This document shows, piece after piece, positions 11,801 through 26,800 of a stretch of 64,000 nt of DNA. The number at the start of each line of letters is the position of its first letter. Position 1 is the stretch's first letter. The DNA lies in the NCBI GenBank assembly GCA_013400155.1, contig VXBM01000288.1:1-64000 (forward strand), given 5' to 3'. The translations under genes were made by a program, and so were the position numbers. Origin of the DNA: Helopsaltes ochotensis (taxonomy: Eukaryota; Chordata; Aves; Passeriformes; Locustellidae). Under the pieces are notes generated by a model. That model worked only from the letters and a program-made list of their open reading frames with translations, was not told where the DNA came from and made no database searches.

Positions 11801-14800
11801 TCCAGGTAATTTTGATCCCAGCTGTGTTCCACGCTGTCCAAACTTTGGCTGCCTTTGGCAAGACTGCTGCACACACCATGCAGATGCACACACAGGCCAA
11901 AGGCATTTTAAACCTTAAGAGTCTATGGTGAGGCACCTACATCAAAGTAAGCAGTGATTCCAAAGAGCAGAGAGCCCACCGTTGCCTTCAACACAACAAG
12001 CCTGTGAGGTCTGGGGAGTTCCAGTCTTGGTACCTTTGTAGTGTCTTCTTTCTATCTAGGGAACCAGCGGGACTAGGTCAAAACAAAATGCCTAGTGAGG
12101 GACAAAGCTCCACACCAGAAATCATTTAAATCCTGCCCCAGAGGTGACATCCCCGCTCCTTGGTGTGCAGGATGGCTTGGGAGGCAACAATGGGGGCAAG
12201 GAAAGTGCTGGGGTCTGGACGCAGACATGCAGCTGGCATCCACTGACCCTGTGCCTTTACATCTGCTTTTTGGCCTGCAATAAATATATCCAAAAACAGA
12301 CACCAAGATGGATTTCTCCTTACTTCATCAATTTTTCCCCTCCAAGAGACAGCCGTTTATTCTGACACCAGTTCATATCTCTGAGTTTCCCTTCTTTACT
12401 GGGGCTTTTTGGAGCTGGCATCTGAACAAATAAGGTTGTGGAACAGTCTCCATATCGTGCTTCCCTCAGGGCACAGGCAACACTAAATTCTCTGGAGCCC
12501 TTTTGCTGTTCTTGCCTGTGACCCAAGGCTCACACTGTGCCACTCAGATGCCAGGATGCTGCTGCTCATCCCTGCGGCAAATGCTTCTGCTTCCCTGGTG
12601 GATGGCTTTGCGGTGGCCAAATAGTGGCCAGAGATGCAAAGAAATGCCCATGGGCATTTTTACCTCTTGGGAAGATGAGAAAGCAAACCCAGAGAGTCCA
12701 GCACACACAGGCTCTGCTTAGCTGAGAAGGCACGAACTGGATCCTCATCAACAGCTGGGCACCCTGGGAAAACACTGCCAGCAAATGTTTGCTGGCACAA
12801 AGCCTGATGGTGCTGAATTGTGTACATGCTGTCTTTGAGAGATGCATGGCAAGCAGCATTAGGGAAGGTGAAGTGTGGGAGGAAAGGAAGGCTGGAGGTA
12901 TCCAAGAAGAAAGCAGTGGAGTATTGTTGCTGCTCTGCTCATCCTTGGTTCAACCTCGATTTTGACTTTGGTAGCACAAGTATCAGATTTTAGCTCTTCA
13001 TCTGGGCAGTCCAGTGTGACGAATCAGAGCAAAAACTGTGCTGGATTGTCACCAGTCCAGCCACACACTCAGCTATGTGAGATGCCTCCCTGGGTCTGTG
13101 GGCAGCCCACAAACCCCACAGCTCATCCTCACCACCCACCCCAACCCATCCCACACTGCACTGCCTCTGGTGCTGCAACACCAAAGCCACTGCAGAGTGA
13201 CACAGGCACAGACCCCTGGCCCTCACCTTTGAAGAAGAAAGCCTCTCCTCGGATCTGGGCCACTGCATCGAAGTGTGTGTTACACCTGTTGGGCACATCA
13301 CGCCTGAGCCTGTGGAGAGATGCCCAGGTGAGCAGGGCCAAGCAGGCAGTGAGGGGCTGTGTCCCCCCGATGCTTCCTGTCCCAGAGACTGAATCACCCC
13401 TGCTCCTGGAGAAGACTACAGGCTGTGCCCATCTGTTACTCATGATGCTCAAGCCTAGCCACGTCCATGGGGATTTCCAAGGCAAACCTCAGCCTGAAGA
13501 CAGCTTGGGCTGACAACCCTGAGCCACTAGACACCATTTCTGGGAGTCGAGCGAGGACACACTCTACGTCCACCAGCTCGTGTAGCTGGTGAGGGCTAAG
13601 CTGACCTCCCACTCCCAGTGGCACAGCGTGGCTTGGCCAACTGCCCCAGGGCAGCAGGACCTGGAAAACAGCCAAGCAACCTCTCGCTCCAGCAGCTCAG
13701 AATGCTGCTGCTCCAGGGCTGAGCTCCAAAGTGCCAGTCACCAGAGAGGTGACAGAGCTGCAAAGCAGAAAGTAGCTGAGCCTAAATGGAGAGACCTGGA
13801 GGAGCCATGCAATACCCAGTGAAAGATACCTGTTGAAAGCCACCTGGCAAGTGGCAGCTGAGATACTGAGCTGTTTTAACAAGGTGGGTGGGGAAGGCAC
13901 AGAGTATGAAGGACTGAGAGAGCCACAAAACCCACATAAGAAATGATGACTGATGGAGGAACAAGGGATGCTGGGAACATGCACGGAAAAGCTGCTATGG
14001 GTGACAGGGAAGCATAAAATCTATTCTGCTGATAAAAAAAATTGTGTTGGGCTGCCAGCACCAGCTTCACTGCTCTCTTTGGCCACAAAATGCCTGATGT
14101 GGAGGCAAACCCCATCCACCCTCCCAGCATACAAGGCAGGAACAAGGGGATGGCATGTGCAAAGTTTCCTGCTGCTCCTGCTGCTGGTGTGAGATGGTGG
14201 CCTTCCACACCAGCAGGGAGAAAGGCTCTCATCTTTCTAGGTCCAAACATGGCCATAAGGAGCCTGGTGGACAAGTGCCTTTAGAAGCTATGCAGAGAGA
14301 AACGTAACTAATGGCATTCAGCGTGTTCAAACAAAAGGAGCATGAGGTGAAGGTGACTTGCTCCATCTCTGCCGCCCTCACTTGGGGTGCCCTTGGTGTC
14401 TGGCAAAAATGTGTGTGACCATCACCTCCTGCCTTTTTTGTTCAGTGTCCCTTCTTCTCTTAACTGCCTTGCTGTCCTGGTTAACATTTATTAATGAGCT
14501 ATATCCTGCCTATGAGCTATATATTCCATTAATGAGGCCATGCTGGTTGCTTGATGACATTCAGTGTAAGCAACCCTTTGCCAATGCTAACCTGCATTGG
14601 AGTCAGGCCATCAGCCCACTTGTTCCAATATTCACTCCCTCAGGTACATTAGGCAGTTGCTCACTGTGGAATGATTTAGGTAAGCTATGCTTGTGCAATT
14701 CAGGATACTGCTGGGGAAGTTTGATTAAAATTCCAGCAAGGTGAATTTACCTAAGGGTGATGGTGACAACTTTCCAGTAATATGAGTAAAAAAATTGAGT

Positions 14801-17800
14801 TTTTACAAAATATCCAGAGATCCAGAGAGAAATACCAAAGCCAGAGTGAGCAGGCAAGATACTGATGAAGCAGGGCTTCACTACTACATATCGTTTGCAG
14901 GAAAGGAAGGAATTTAACTTACGGGACAGTGGAGCGGTTCTCTGGCAGCTCTGGCAGGATTGGATGGTCATCTGTTTTGCTTATTTCAGGCTTGGCTGTG
15001 GGGGACACAGATTCCCTGACTCCTGTGTAGAAAAGAAGCAGTAATGGGGAACACCATTCTCCCCACCAGCTCCACTCACCCCAAAAAACAGCTATTCTAG
15101 CGTGTCCTGCCATGGCAGGAACAGGCTGTAGACACGTGTGGGACACAAACTCACCATAGAGTTGCCAGATCCGGACTTTGTCCTCATAAGGCAGGTCATA
15201 CTTCAGAGGATCCCCCACTGGACCTTGGTAGTAGGGTCTCATGATAGACTCTATGGCAGAGATGTGGGTCAGGCCAATGGCATGGCCAAACTCATGGACA
15301 GCTACAGCAAATAGGTCCATCCCATGAGTGTCTGGAGATAAGGACAACATTGAAATAAAAGTCACTAATTGCTGATAGTAATTGGGGGATGTGGGTGGGC
15401 TACAAGGGCCGTAAGAGAAAGTGTAGGTTTATATTGGATAAACTGGAAAGAAGAGCTTTGGAATAGGTAAAGTTTGAAAAAGACATTTTTTTCCAGTTGG
15501 AGACTGGAGTGTATCATATGAAAATGAAAAGCCAGACTTCAGCCTATACCAGCCTGGGTATCGCCCCTCTTATTTCCAGATCACTTCATCACACACCTGA
15601 GGAAAAGCTGGAGAAAAGGCTGAGACATCAACCACATCACAACCATCTGCTGAGCAGCGCTGCAGAAGCTGGACCAGAGCAGTCACTCCCTGCATCTCAT
15701 GCCTGCTGCAGCTGCTGACATAGCCTTTGCATTACCCAGAATACCAGATTTCTGCAGCCACCAGCCAGGAGCTCATCACATCCTGTGACAATGAGCCAAG
15801 CCATTTGCCAAGGAGCTGGGGACTGCCAGCAGTGCCCGCCTGCCCATGGCACTCTGCAGGGCTTTCCCTGCCTGGCCTGGCATGCTGCTACCCTGGCCAA
15901 ATCCATCTCTCAGCCTTACTGTATGCACACAAACACTGGAATGTTAATCTGCTCATTGGCCACCAACCTGCTCATCTCACTGCTACCCTGACACAAGTAG
16001 GTGACCATGTCCAGCTTGTTCTCAGAGGATTTGCCATATTCTCCTGTTACACATGTGCTGAGAGGGCTGCAGCTCTGGTGTCTGCTGCCTTGGGCAAACA
16101 CTTGGATCCTCACACACCTCAATGGGCATTAGACATTGTTGAACATCAATACCTCCTTTGATGACTTTTCCTTCAGTTTGGGCTATTTCGACTATATTCT
16201 CTTTCCCCAAATTTCCTTATTTGCAATCCAACCCCCAGTGCCTCACACCACACCCATACACAGACCAATCCTATCCTCTCCAGAGCCTGAGACACTCATG
16301 TAAGGGGTTAATGCTCATTTCGAAACATACACCACTGCTACCAAAGCAAAGGAGGAGCAGCTCCCAGGTGCTGTATGGGACTGAGCCTGCTTGGTGTATT
16401 TCCACCACTAAGCTCTAGAGAGGCTGGGTCACATGTCTGTGCAATTTCTGCCCTTCTCTGCACAGCTATGTCCTGCAGAGCAGTACCAGCGAGCAGCAGT
16501 GATTTAAGTGTGGTTCTTATAGATCATGATGTCAAATATTGCAATAAAGAAGCAGTGAGGCTGGAAAGATCCCTGTGGAGCTCAGAGTGTCATATTCCCT
16601 TAGAATGATTGGAGAGGAAGGAGTTGGCTTCTTTGCCATCTGAGATGGCTACTTTTTTTGCACAAAAGTAGTCATGGCTGATCCTGTCCAGTCCTTAGTG
16701 CTCCCCACCAGGCGCAGGGTATTGGAGCAGGGGAATATCCTTTGCTGAATTTTGCCTTTTCCTTCATGACTATTATTTACAGTGTACGTAACCAGGCGAG
16801 ATTTTTATAACCTGTGCTGTTTTCCCTGGCACTAAGAGAGAACAAGACATATGCTCTCTGACATTTTAATGCCAGACTGACAACCTTGGGGATATTTTTA
16901 TATCACCTACCCAGTGGTTGTTTTTGAATCAGTAGAGAGAACAAAATAAATAAAAGATGAAGCTTGGATAACTCCAAGATCTTCAAAATAGAGGGCAACT
17001 TTTTGCTGGCAGGCTCATCCTTTCATCCCTCGGTGGTGCTTGGAGGGGCACTCCCTGCGGGAATGCTGGCTCTAAGCTTGCTCCTTCACAGGAGTTTGTT
17101 TCACAACGAGCACTCCCAACCACTAGCTGCAAAACTGATTCCATCACTAACACATTTGCTGTGGCAAGCTACTGACCACAGCACTTGCCTCTGCCCTGCA
17201 TGCCTGCAGATCAAAACTGCTGCTTTTTTGGTCCTTCCTTATAAGAGCCATCAGTTGGGGCTGCACACCAGCATGAAACAAGGAGCTGGTGTAATTCTGA
17301 AGGATCTGCCTGTTCAAACCTTTAACCTTCACCTGAAGACCTCCTCCAGCACCCCTGGTGAACACTCCTGCCCACAAACTCTCAGGAAGATGGATGGAAG
17401 TCAGCCGGTGGGCAGAGAGGTATTAGCTTGTTTCAGAGAAGACAGTTAGGTTTCAACATTTCATATTAAGCTGAGGCAGCAAGATCCCACCAGGTGGCTG
17501 GTAGAGGAGGTGGCATGACAAGAAAATTAGCAGCTGATGGCTGCAGAGAAGACATTCTGTCAAAACACACCTGACACAAAGGCTGAGGACCTGATCCCCA
17601 CAGATGGTTTTGGAACTGAGGAACACTTGCTTCTGATACTCCCTCTGCTTATTAAAACTCTGCTTTAGCCAGACAAGATGAAGATAAAAAAGAATAGACC
17701 TGCAGCTTGTAACCATCCTGATGTCAAGTAATAGACAGGAGATGGCAGGAAAAACTAGGCCATTTTCCCAGCACAGTATAGAGCCCTTTATAGGTAGGTC

Positions 17801-20800
17801 AGCTAATGGTATACTTAAGAATAGGAAACTAGGACATGTGGCAGTGAAGGCACCTAAAAGATCTCAGAGAATGCAGGCCCCATCCAAGAGCTCCAGCAGC
17901 TGCATACCCAACCTGCAACCTTCCAGGTCTCAGAAGAGATGGGGACTGCAGTTGGGTGATACGGAGCTCTGCAATTGCTGGCAGGGTAAGAAGAAACATG
18001 GAGATGCCATTGAGGCTTCCAGGAATATAAGAGTGTCCTCAGCACTGCCTGGGTTGATTTCACTAGCAAGGCTGAGAGAGGAATCAGAAGACGACGACTT
18101 CAGGGATCCTGAAGCCTAGGGTAAAGGTGTGGCAGAGGCTAAACTGCTCCAGCCACCAGAGCAGAAGAGAGAAATCGTGAGACCTTGTACTTGACTGCAG
18201 CTTTCCCACCCTGACCTACCTGATGATCGGAAGGTCCAATATTCATCATCATCAAAATGAGTGTCCCCTGCTGTGTGGTGGTCTCCAGGGAAGAAAGCAT
18301 GTGCCACTGTCCCACCAGGTCCATCAAAGGGATAGCCATCATTGTGATCTGCCTTGGAGAAATCTATCTGGATGTCAGCATTGTTTCCTGCCACTTCATG
18401 GAAATTCAGTGGGGTGATGTCACTCCAGACCTTCAGAGCATAGTACATCAGGGCTCGGACAGTGTCGTGGCCCAGGTGAGACTCTTTTGGGAAAGTCCGA
18501 ACTCTGAAATAAAGAGGGCAAAAAAGAGGATGTATCAGTAGCATGGGAGATCGTCAAGAATCACTAGAACTGGCTCTGCAGGTGCCTAGTGCATCAGAGC
18601 TGCACTGAGACCTTCAGAGCTTTTTGCATTTTTTGGGATGATCTGGAGTGGAAGAAAAGTCACTGTTTTCTGTATAACCCAGCTTTGAACAAGAATTCCA
18701 AATGTTGATTTAATAGAGGAGATGAAAAGACAAAGATGCAACAAGGCATCTTGGTTTCTAAAGGAGTATATTTAGATAACCTTTTGTTGACAATTTTGAC
18801 AGAAATATACACGCTTTCTAAGTAAATGTAATGTTGACTGAATAATTATCGACAAAAGCCTGTTCTGATGGATAACTTCTGGCTAGCTCTACCCCAGTAA
18901 TAACAGATTCTTTATTTTTGGTGCACTAGCACAGCAGCCAAAGTGTTTTCATGGTTTGACAGATTTTTAAAGGCTGAAGCAACAATTATAATCACATCAC
19001 TTATCCTCCTGCATAATACAGCTGTGACAGCATTACTCAGTACCACACCACTTCCCATTACCACTGGGCAGTGGTGACCTGAGTAAACTTCAAGAGGCAA
19101 TTGCAGGTGTCAGAAGGGGATGTCACACCACTCAAGCTCTTCCTGAGTAGTGATTTGAGTGCTGGGAGACACCATGGGTGTGAAAAGGGGAGCAGGAACA
19201 ACTTGTTTGCTGAGGTTGGGAACACATCCCACACCCTCAAGACATTCAGACCAGGGCAAAACTAGTCAGGGTTAAATCTTGGATAGAGCAAAAAAGGACT
19301 CATGAGAATAAGCAGAAATTTCACTAACAGTTCCTCTGAAGCACTTGGAAAACTCATCCTAGAGATGGTGGGAATGAGTGGGTGAATCCGGCAAAACACA
19401 TCACAACCAAATGAGGAAAAATCATTCCTATCTTCACTTTTGCTATTCCTTGAGTCTTTGGGCAAAGAAAAATCTTACTGACTAATCTAAATGAGTTACA
19501 TGCATGTGGCACCAGATGATTATAGGACTTCAGAGAAAACACATTTGTAAAGGAGACAGCACAGAGGTACAAACAGTATGAGCATGGGATTAGAAAAGAC
19601 AATTTTCAGGCAGTTTTTAATTTATAGAAGAGACTGTGTCCAGATGTAATCGTCTACAGTACGGAAAAAAAGGCCACCTGGATTCCAGATATTCATTAAC
19701 TAGCTGTCCTCATCTTTCATAACACTCCTTGAGATTTAGTTAAACCCTTTGCTGCTTTAATTTCTACTGAATAGGTCATTATACGTGTAACACACACCAT
19801 ACTTAGCTCAGGAATTATACCTTTCTACAGGATCATGGTGCCTAAAGTGAGGAATCACATTTGGGGACCATATCTGCTCTTTCCTCCTCAAGCCCTGCTC
19901 ACCACATAAGTTATTTTCCTTTCCTTTTTTTCCAGCTATAGAATGAGGATAATAAATCAGATCTCCCTTGTACCAGGATAGTGGATAAAAAGCCCTGTCT
20001 AAAGAAACAAATATTATTAATATTCATCTCCAGGTCTGACTCTAGAAACATTAGATGAAGGCAGAAACAGTATCAATACCTATTTTACTTCTTATAAAAA
20101 GTCCTAAACCTCTGAGCTGACCCACATTTTATTAATATGCTGCAGGTGTAAGTGAAAAGTCCCTTATCCTTTATTCATTATCATTGTCATTTTTCAAAAG
20201 AATCCCATCAGGGTTTTGCAATTCAGCATCTGATTTGATTGCTGGAGCTCTGCTAATTGTTTTCAATGAGATTAGGAAAAGACTATTATGCTGATAGGAT
20301 GTTTGTTGGCCTTGCATCACCCAATTCCACTGAAAAGGAGGCACATTCTAACAGGATGCAGATAAATAAGCTTCCTTCTACCTTAATTTATTATTATTAT
20401 TATTAACAAAAATAATTGTAGTAATAATAAATGGTGCTTAGATTTCCAGTGGAGAGAAACACTCCTTCTTCTTGGATGTAAATCCTTTCTGAGACTCCTC
20501 TTACAGAACTAGGATCTTGGGCAAAAGCCTGAAAGCAGAGAAAGCTCTCTGCTCCAGACAGCCTCTGCTGGGCAGAGGGAGGGTGATGAGGACTGGGCTG
20601 CTCAGTCCCTCCATCCACCCCACCAACACTGCCCTAAGCTGTAGGGTCAGCGACATCCCTCTGCAAATCACACTCTGGGACATCCTGAGGAGTGTCCATC
20701 TCTGTGGCAGATGGGGCTGCAGGAGGGAGCATCAGCCACACACTGGAACTTGCAGCTGCCGAGCAGGATGTAGTATTGAGGGGCACAACTGGATGCCTAG

Positions 20801-23800
20801 GAGAAAATCTCCCCTCTGTGTTCAGAGTTCAGCCAGACAGCAGCATTGCCATGAGGACAAATGAATGCTGACTCTCACACAGCACTGCCAGTCCTTCACT
20901 TCCTTTGCCTGGCCCACCCCAAACAGACTTTGTATCTAGGATGGTTGATAAGTAGAGACTAGAGAGGACTGATCTGCCTCCATTTGCCATTGAGAGGCAT
21001 CCACAACTATTTTGATTTCTGGGTTCCTAATTGGTTTTTTTCCCTCCCAAAGACAAAAGTGGGAGAGTATCAGTGATGGATGAGAAATCAATAGCTTGTT
21101 AATGAAAGTACTCTTTCACTTTCCTGGCCCTGAAACCACAGACAAATAAAATAAATGTAGAGAACTATCAAACATAGCAGGCTAGATAGCAAGCACTGCT
21201 TGATAAACCCACCATGATTTTTCTTGGAAGGGGAATGAAGAGGGGATAGTTGAAAGGGTAGATGCTTGCTGCCTTGGCAAAGGTGCTTTCTCAGCTGCCC
21301 AGAGCTGTCCATGGCACATCAGCCCTGATCCAGTACTGCAACACTGCCATTGTCTGCAGGAGGAAAGCAGTGAGTGTTTGAACCCTCCATCATCCCTCTC
21401 CTAGCACTTAGACTATCACCCAAAAATGTTCAGTTTTTTCACTCTCCTGCCCTTTATCACACACAGGATGTTGGTCCCCTCTGAGCCACCGTGCCTCCAC
21501 GCACCTGCCTACTCTCTGCTTCAGCTCTCAGTGATTTTTCTAGGATGGTCCCAGCTGCCTGTGACAGGGGCATTACAATAACCTAAGGCAGCTTGACACT
21601 GAGAGGTGTCTGCCCCCCTTGGGCACCTGTCACTCCCAGACATGGGGGACAAAGCAGTCCGGCCTTTGGATGGGAGATCCCCAAGGCAGGATGCCACTGG
21701 TTAGAGAAAAAGCAGGAGGGTCAGGACCGTTGTGGGGATGGGAGCTCAGAACTGGAGCTTGCACACCCTTCCTCTTGACTGTCACCCCTCCATGCCCGAG
21801 TAAATCCACACCTGGGCTCAGGCAGTGGCACCTCCCCTCGGGGGATGGCTCAGGACACTCACAGCAATGGTGGGCACCGACTGACTGGTGTCACTGCTCC
21901 TCTGCCAGTAGGATCTGCTCCTGCTCCAGCAGCCCATGGCCTGAGCATCAGTGTCAAAGGCTGAAGCTCTGACGAGATGACACAAGGGAGTAGTCCTTAG
22001 CTACAGACAGATGAAAGCCAGCTCAGTTCTGCACTGAAAGGAAAAACCTGGGAAATTTTAAAAGCTGAGTCTCCTTGAAGTGTGCAGAGACAGAGCATGG
22101 CCCTGCTGCTGCACTTTCCAGGACTGTGGGGAGACAGCAAGCACCGGGAAGAAATGGAGATGCAAGCTGTGAACTCCCCTTCTGTGGGGTATTACCAGAA
22201 GCAATAAAGCAAAATCAACAAGTGAAAAATAAGGCTGCAAACATGAGGGGGACGTGGGCAGCTCTGGTGCTGATGCTGGCAGAGGGCATCCACAGCAGCT
22301 GCCTTGGCACCTGGGGAGAGCGTAGGGAAAATAAAATAATAACAAAAACAATCCTGTGAAAAGAAAATTTATATGCTGCAATAGCCTGGAAACTCTACAT
22401 GGAGATGAGGCACAGAAAACCATCTATTTCTGACGCTGTAATGGGTTGCTACAAGGCTGTACCGCGATGCTATGAGGCAGGTACTGTGAGCTGTGCAGGA
22501 TGCAGCCTGTATTGTTTTGCTCCCTTTCCTATAGCTCTGCTTGCCTGTTTATTTCAGCCTTGCAATTGTTCAGGTTTTTCTTCAACTTTTAAATCCATGT
22601 CAGAGTAACATTAGTTTTGTTTTCCTCTTTAAAAATCTTCATGCAATGTGTAAAAGGCCAGTAACACTTTTATGTCTCTATTGGCTGATTTTCATGGCAG
22701 TTTCCAAAAAGCCAGTTTAATCTTAAGTAAGTGCTGCATGTAAATACTACAGTGGAGTTTCTGTAATGCTACAGTGTTCTGCTAGCTGTAGTAAAATACA
22801 GCCCTTTCTTGGACAAAAGCCAAGATTTTGGAAAGGATCAAAGAATAAAAAGCAGGAATTACTTTGTCAGGAGACGGATTTTTTTTTTTTAATGCCTTAT
22901 ATATAATATTGTCTCAGACCTAAACCCCTTTTTATAGCAATCCTTGCTGCAGCATCACAGTTTCCAAGAGAATGGGAATGAAGTTTATTCCTCTTTCCCC
23001 ATCAAGCCAGGTCTGGGCAACAGGGAGACAAGCTGAGTTTTTATAACATGGGTCACTTCACAACATGAAGCCATCAATGAACCAAAATTGTTTCTTGCTG
23101 AAGCTGAATTATGTTTATCTTTTCTCAAAATAAAGTCTCAAAGGAATCTGCTGGAACATAGACCAAATCTCTGCTAAGGCCATAGTTTCAACATGTGTCG
23201 ACAGCAACAGCCAAGCTGAGATTTGTTACTGCAGTGGGAAGAGGACACTCTCTGGGGGCTATGCCAGGATCAAAGAGAAACTTATTACTAATAAGGAGAA
23301 CTCTCCATCAGATCCACATGTTTCAGGACCGTACAAGCACCTCATGCTGCACACTATTCTTAGAGGAAAAATCACTGCAGTACATGGTGTTTGAGGGTTG
23401 AAAAGTGAGTCCCAAAAAGCACAAATCTTGGTGGGACAGGGATCAGTTTGCTTGCCAACCCTGATCTGCAGCATATTTCTGAAAGCTGGACCTGAACTTC
23501 TGTGTGTCACAGATGCAGAGAGACCCACACGTGTCACTTCCTGGCACTGAGGGAAAAATACACACCTGTGGCAAGATTAGGAGAAAAAGTGGCTTTATTA
23601 CCCAGAAAATGCTCCTACCCATGGACTCGAGTGGGGCATGAGAAGATGCTCCAGGCTTGGCAGCTGCCTGAGAAAGCACAGAGTCCTAATGAACTCAAGA
23701 CAAAAGATGCTCTAACAACCATTGCAACCCAGCAAAAATCTCCCAGCTAATTCACCAGCCAAATCTGCACCATTCCCAGGGACTGCCAAGTGGGTCCAAG

Positions 23801-26800
23801 AAGTCACTGCTGAGACTGTCAGAAGAAGAGTTAAAATAAAGTCTGTGGGGTCCTGGGAGTCCAGAGGGACATGTTTTAACCATCACCCTAAAACTCATCT
23901 CAAAGCCATACTTAACAAAAGTGACTGTGGAATTGGTCCTTTGCTGCAAGATTTCAGCAGAGATGGATGAATTCTTACCTCCAGGACAAGTTCCTTTTGC
24001 TCCACTTGATGACAGCCTGGGCAAATCGCTTCCTTCGAGTCTCTTCAGTGGTGAGATCAGGCAGAGAGCAGCGAGGGGTCTTCATCAGCTCCAGGGTAGC
24101 TTCATCTAGTGTTAGAGAAAAAACAAGAAATCATGGGAATGGTGGGTTAAGAAATCCAGGGGGACAAAGAGATGGGAAATGAAGTGCTAAGAATGAACCA
24201 GAAGAGCAAAAGTTGATACTCAAGAGCCCACTGGGGCTTGGCACCAGCCCCAGCATGTCATGGTGACACCCATAGAACACTGAGCCTCCTAGGTCCCACT
24301 GCTGCTCCTACCACTGGACAACAATTCCTGCTGGAAGCCCACCTGTGGCCAGCTTTGATTATGTTTGAAAACATATTATTTGAAATATTCTGTCTTGTTC
24401 TCTCTTCATCAATTTCCCAGTATTCCTCTGCCAAGGAGAGACATTCACACGTAAATAAACTCCACCTCTGTTCAGCTAGGAACCCATTTGAAGAATGCCC
24501 ATATTCCTTCTTATTAATTTTTTTTAATGAATGGAAGCTTGAAGTATTTCTTCTCACCAGCTGAAACACAGAAAAGTTGTTTCATTCACTCATTTCCCTG
24601 ATGACTTTACCTCTTAAACTCTGTTTTCGTGAACAGACCCACAACCATGACCTGCCCAGGGCAGCTATCTCTCTAACCCCAGCCCATTTTGAACACCTCC
24701 TCTGAAAATGCAATTTGAATGGCCATTCCTGTTCTGGGGTCTCCTGCAGCTTGTGATGCAGTGGAAGAGAAACTATTGAACTATTGCACATGCTCAATTA
24801 AGACCAGAGAAAGGAAGTCCCAGTGTTGGGATGCAGCCACGGCTTCAGGGAACCAACTGAGGGATGCTGGGGGGTTGGGGTAGATAGAGACCTGCCTAGT
24901 AATTAGCTGCTTCTCCTTAATTTTGTCCTGAGCAGCAGAAGCATGCTGGACCCATGGTAGGAGGGTCATGGAGGGAAGGAGAGCAGAGAGGCGCCCTTCT
25001 GCAGGCTGGGATAATGCCGGCTTTCTCCTTCTCTCAATGAAGGCATCGAGAGGAATGACCCCAACCACGCTGGTGAACTCTGCTGCTTCAGCCTGCCCTT
25101 GGACTACTCCCTCCCAGGCAGATGTGCCTGCCACACAGATACTACTGCCTGCCCCTGCTGGCCGATGGAGCTGCTGGAGGAGGTGATGGGCTTCAGGCTG
25201 GCTGGGCGTGACTGGGGAGTACCTGAAGCTGCTGTGGCTCAGTGAGATCCCAGGAATGCCCCAAGGAGGCTCCTAGCTCTTATGCACTGTGGGCAGGAGC
25301 AAATAGAGTTGGGGTGATGCAACATGATCCTTTTCCGTTCCCTGCCCCAGCAGCAAAGAAAAATATCTACATATACAAATTGGGAAGCTTAATCAGGATT
25401 TTTGTTCAATTCAATTTGATGCTGCAAGTAAGGCTTTGAACAGGACAACTTTCTCCCTTTTTCCCCCTTGTCTTTTAAAATTATTTTTGTTGGTTTACTT
25501 TTTTTTGGAACACACTAAGAGCTATTTTAAGCACTCTGAGAACCCCAAGGGTTTGTGGGTCTTTTGAAATAATTGCTTGCCTCAGGTTCTTGAAAACACA
25601 AGGCAATAGAGCACCTGAGCCATGTAATTACTCTTACAGCTGCAAACTGGGCCTTATGCTCTACCCACATGATCTTTTTGTGGAGCTTTTCCTCATGCTG
25701 CTCCAGAGCACAATACCATGTCCCCCCAAGGACCTACAAGAAGCCATCCCTGCCTCAGTCTGCACCAAGTAGAGGAGGGGTCATGAGCCACTGACCTAGA
25801 ACTCCTGTGGCCTCAAGCCCCCCGAACCTCTGCATGGCAGTGATGGCCTTGGTGAGCTCCTCCTGCGTCTGCAGCTGCCCCGTGACAGGGTCCGGAGGAG
25901 GCAGATACCCAAATTTTGTCAGCCAGTCCTGTGAAACAAGGTGAAGGGGAAATGAGAAAAGGAAAGGAAGGAAATATAGACACAGGGAAAGATGCTCTCA
26001 ATGTCCTCTCCCTTCAACGCACCCTGATGGTTTGAGTGTGTTAGCTTAATGGTTGGACTTGATGATCTCAAGGATCTTTTCCAACTAAAATGATTCTGTG
26101 GGGGTGGTTTGTTTTACCTTGACCTTCACAACACCAGGATTTTGTTTGGAAATAAACTCAGCCATGAAATCTCTGAGCCCATTTTGTGCCACACAGTCAT
26201 CCAAGACCTGAGGCAGATGACCTCAGCATTGACACAAAACAGAGCCCTCCTCTCCAGCATTTCCACACTCCTTGGTTTAATCATCTTCCTGCCAGTTGCT
26301 CTAAAGTATTTACAGCCAGGTATGGGTCTCTCTACCACCAGAAAGAAGCAGAGACCTGTGGAACCCCTGAACATCCCTCTTTCCCAAAGCCTAGGCAAGC
26401 ACAGCCCCGTGCCACAGGCATCTCATTAAACCCAAACCCACTATTCAGTCGGAATTTGTCTCTCAAAGGACAATATATCTTTATGAAGATTTTTCTCTTT
26501 CTCTCTTCAGGTTAAAATTGATGGGAAAAATGCTATAAATCTCCTTCTTACAACTGCTTTTCAAATGTCTCATGAATTATCTTTCTAAATCCTTTCTTAC
26601 CTTCCTTCTCTCTCCCTCCCTTCCCTCAGCAGAAGGATGAGCAAGGAATAATAATACTGCACACAGGGGATGCCATGAACACCTGCTCTCTATTTTCTTT
26701 ATCTGTATCAAACATTGATCTGTTGAGCCTCTTGAACACTGATATTGATCCAGACTTCCACTGCAACCAATACACCACAAATTTGTGGTAGCCAGATTAG

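Noticed and set aside
12875..13513. 212-codon plus-strand open frame
   Set aside because: It overlaps MMP17 exon 7 in antisense and intron sequence around it. No recognisable domain.
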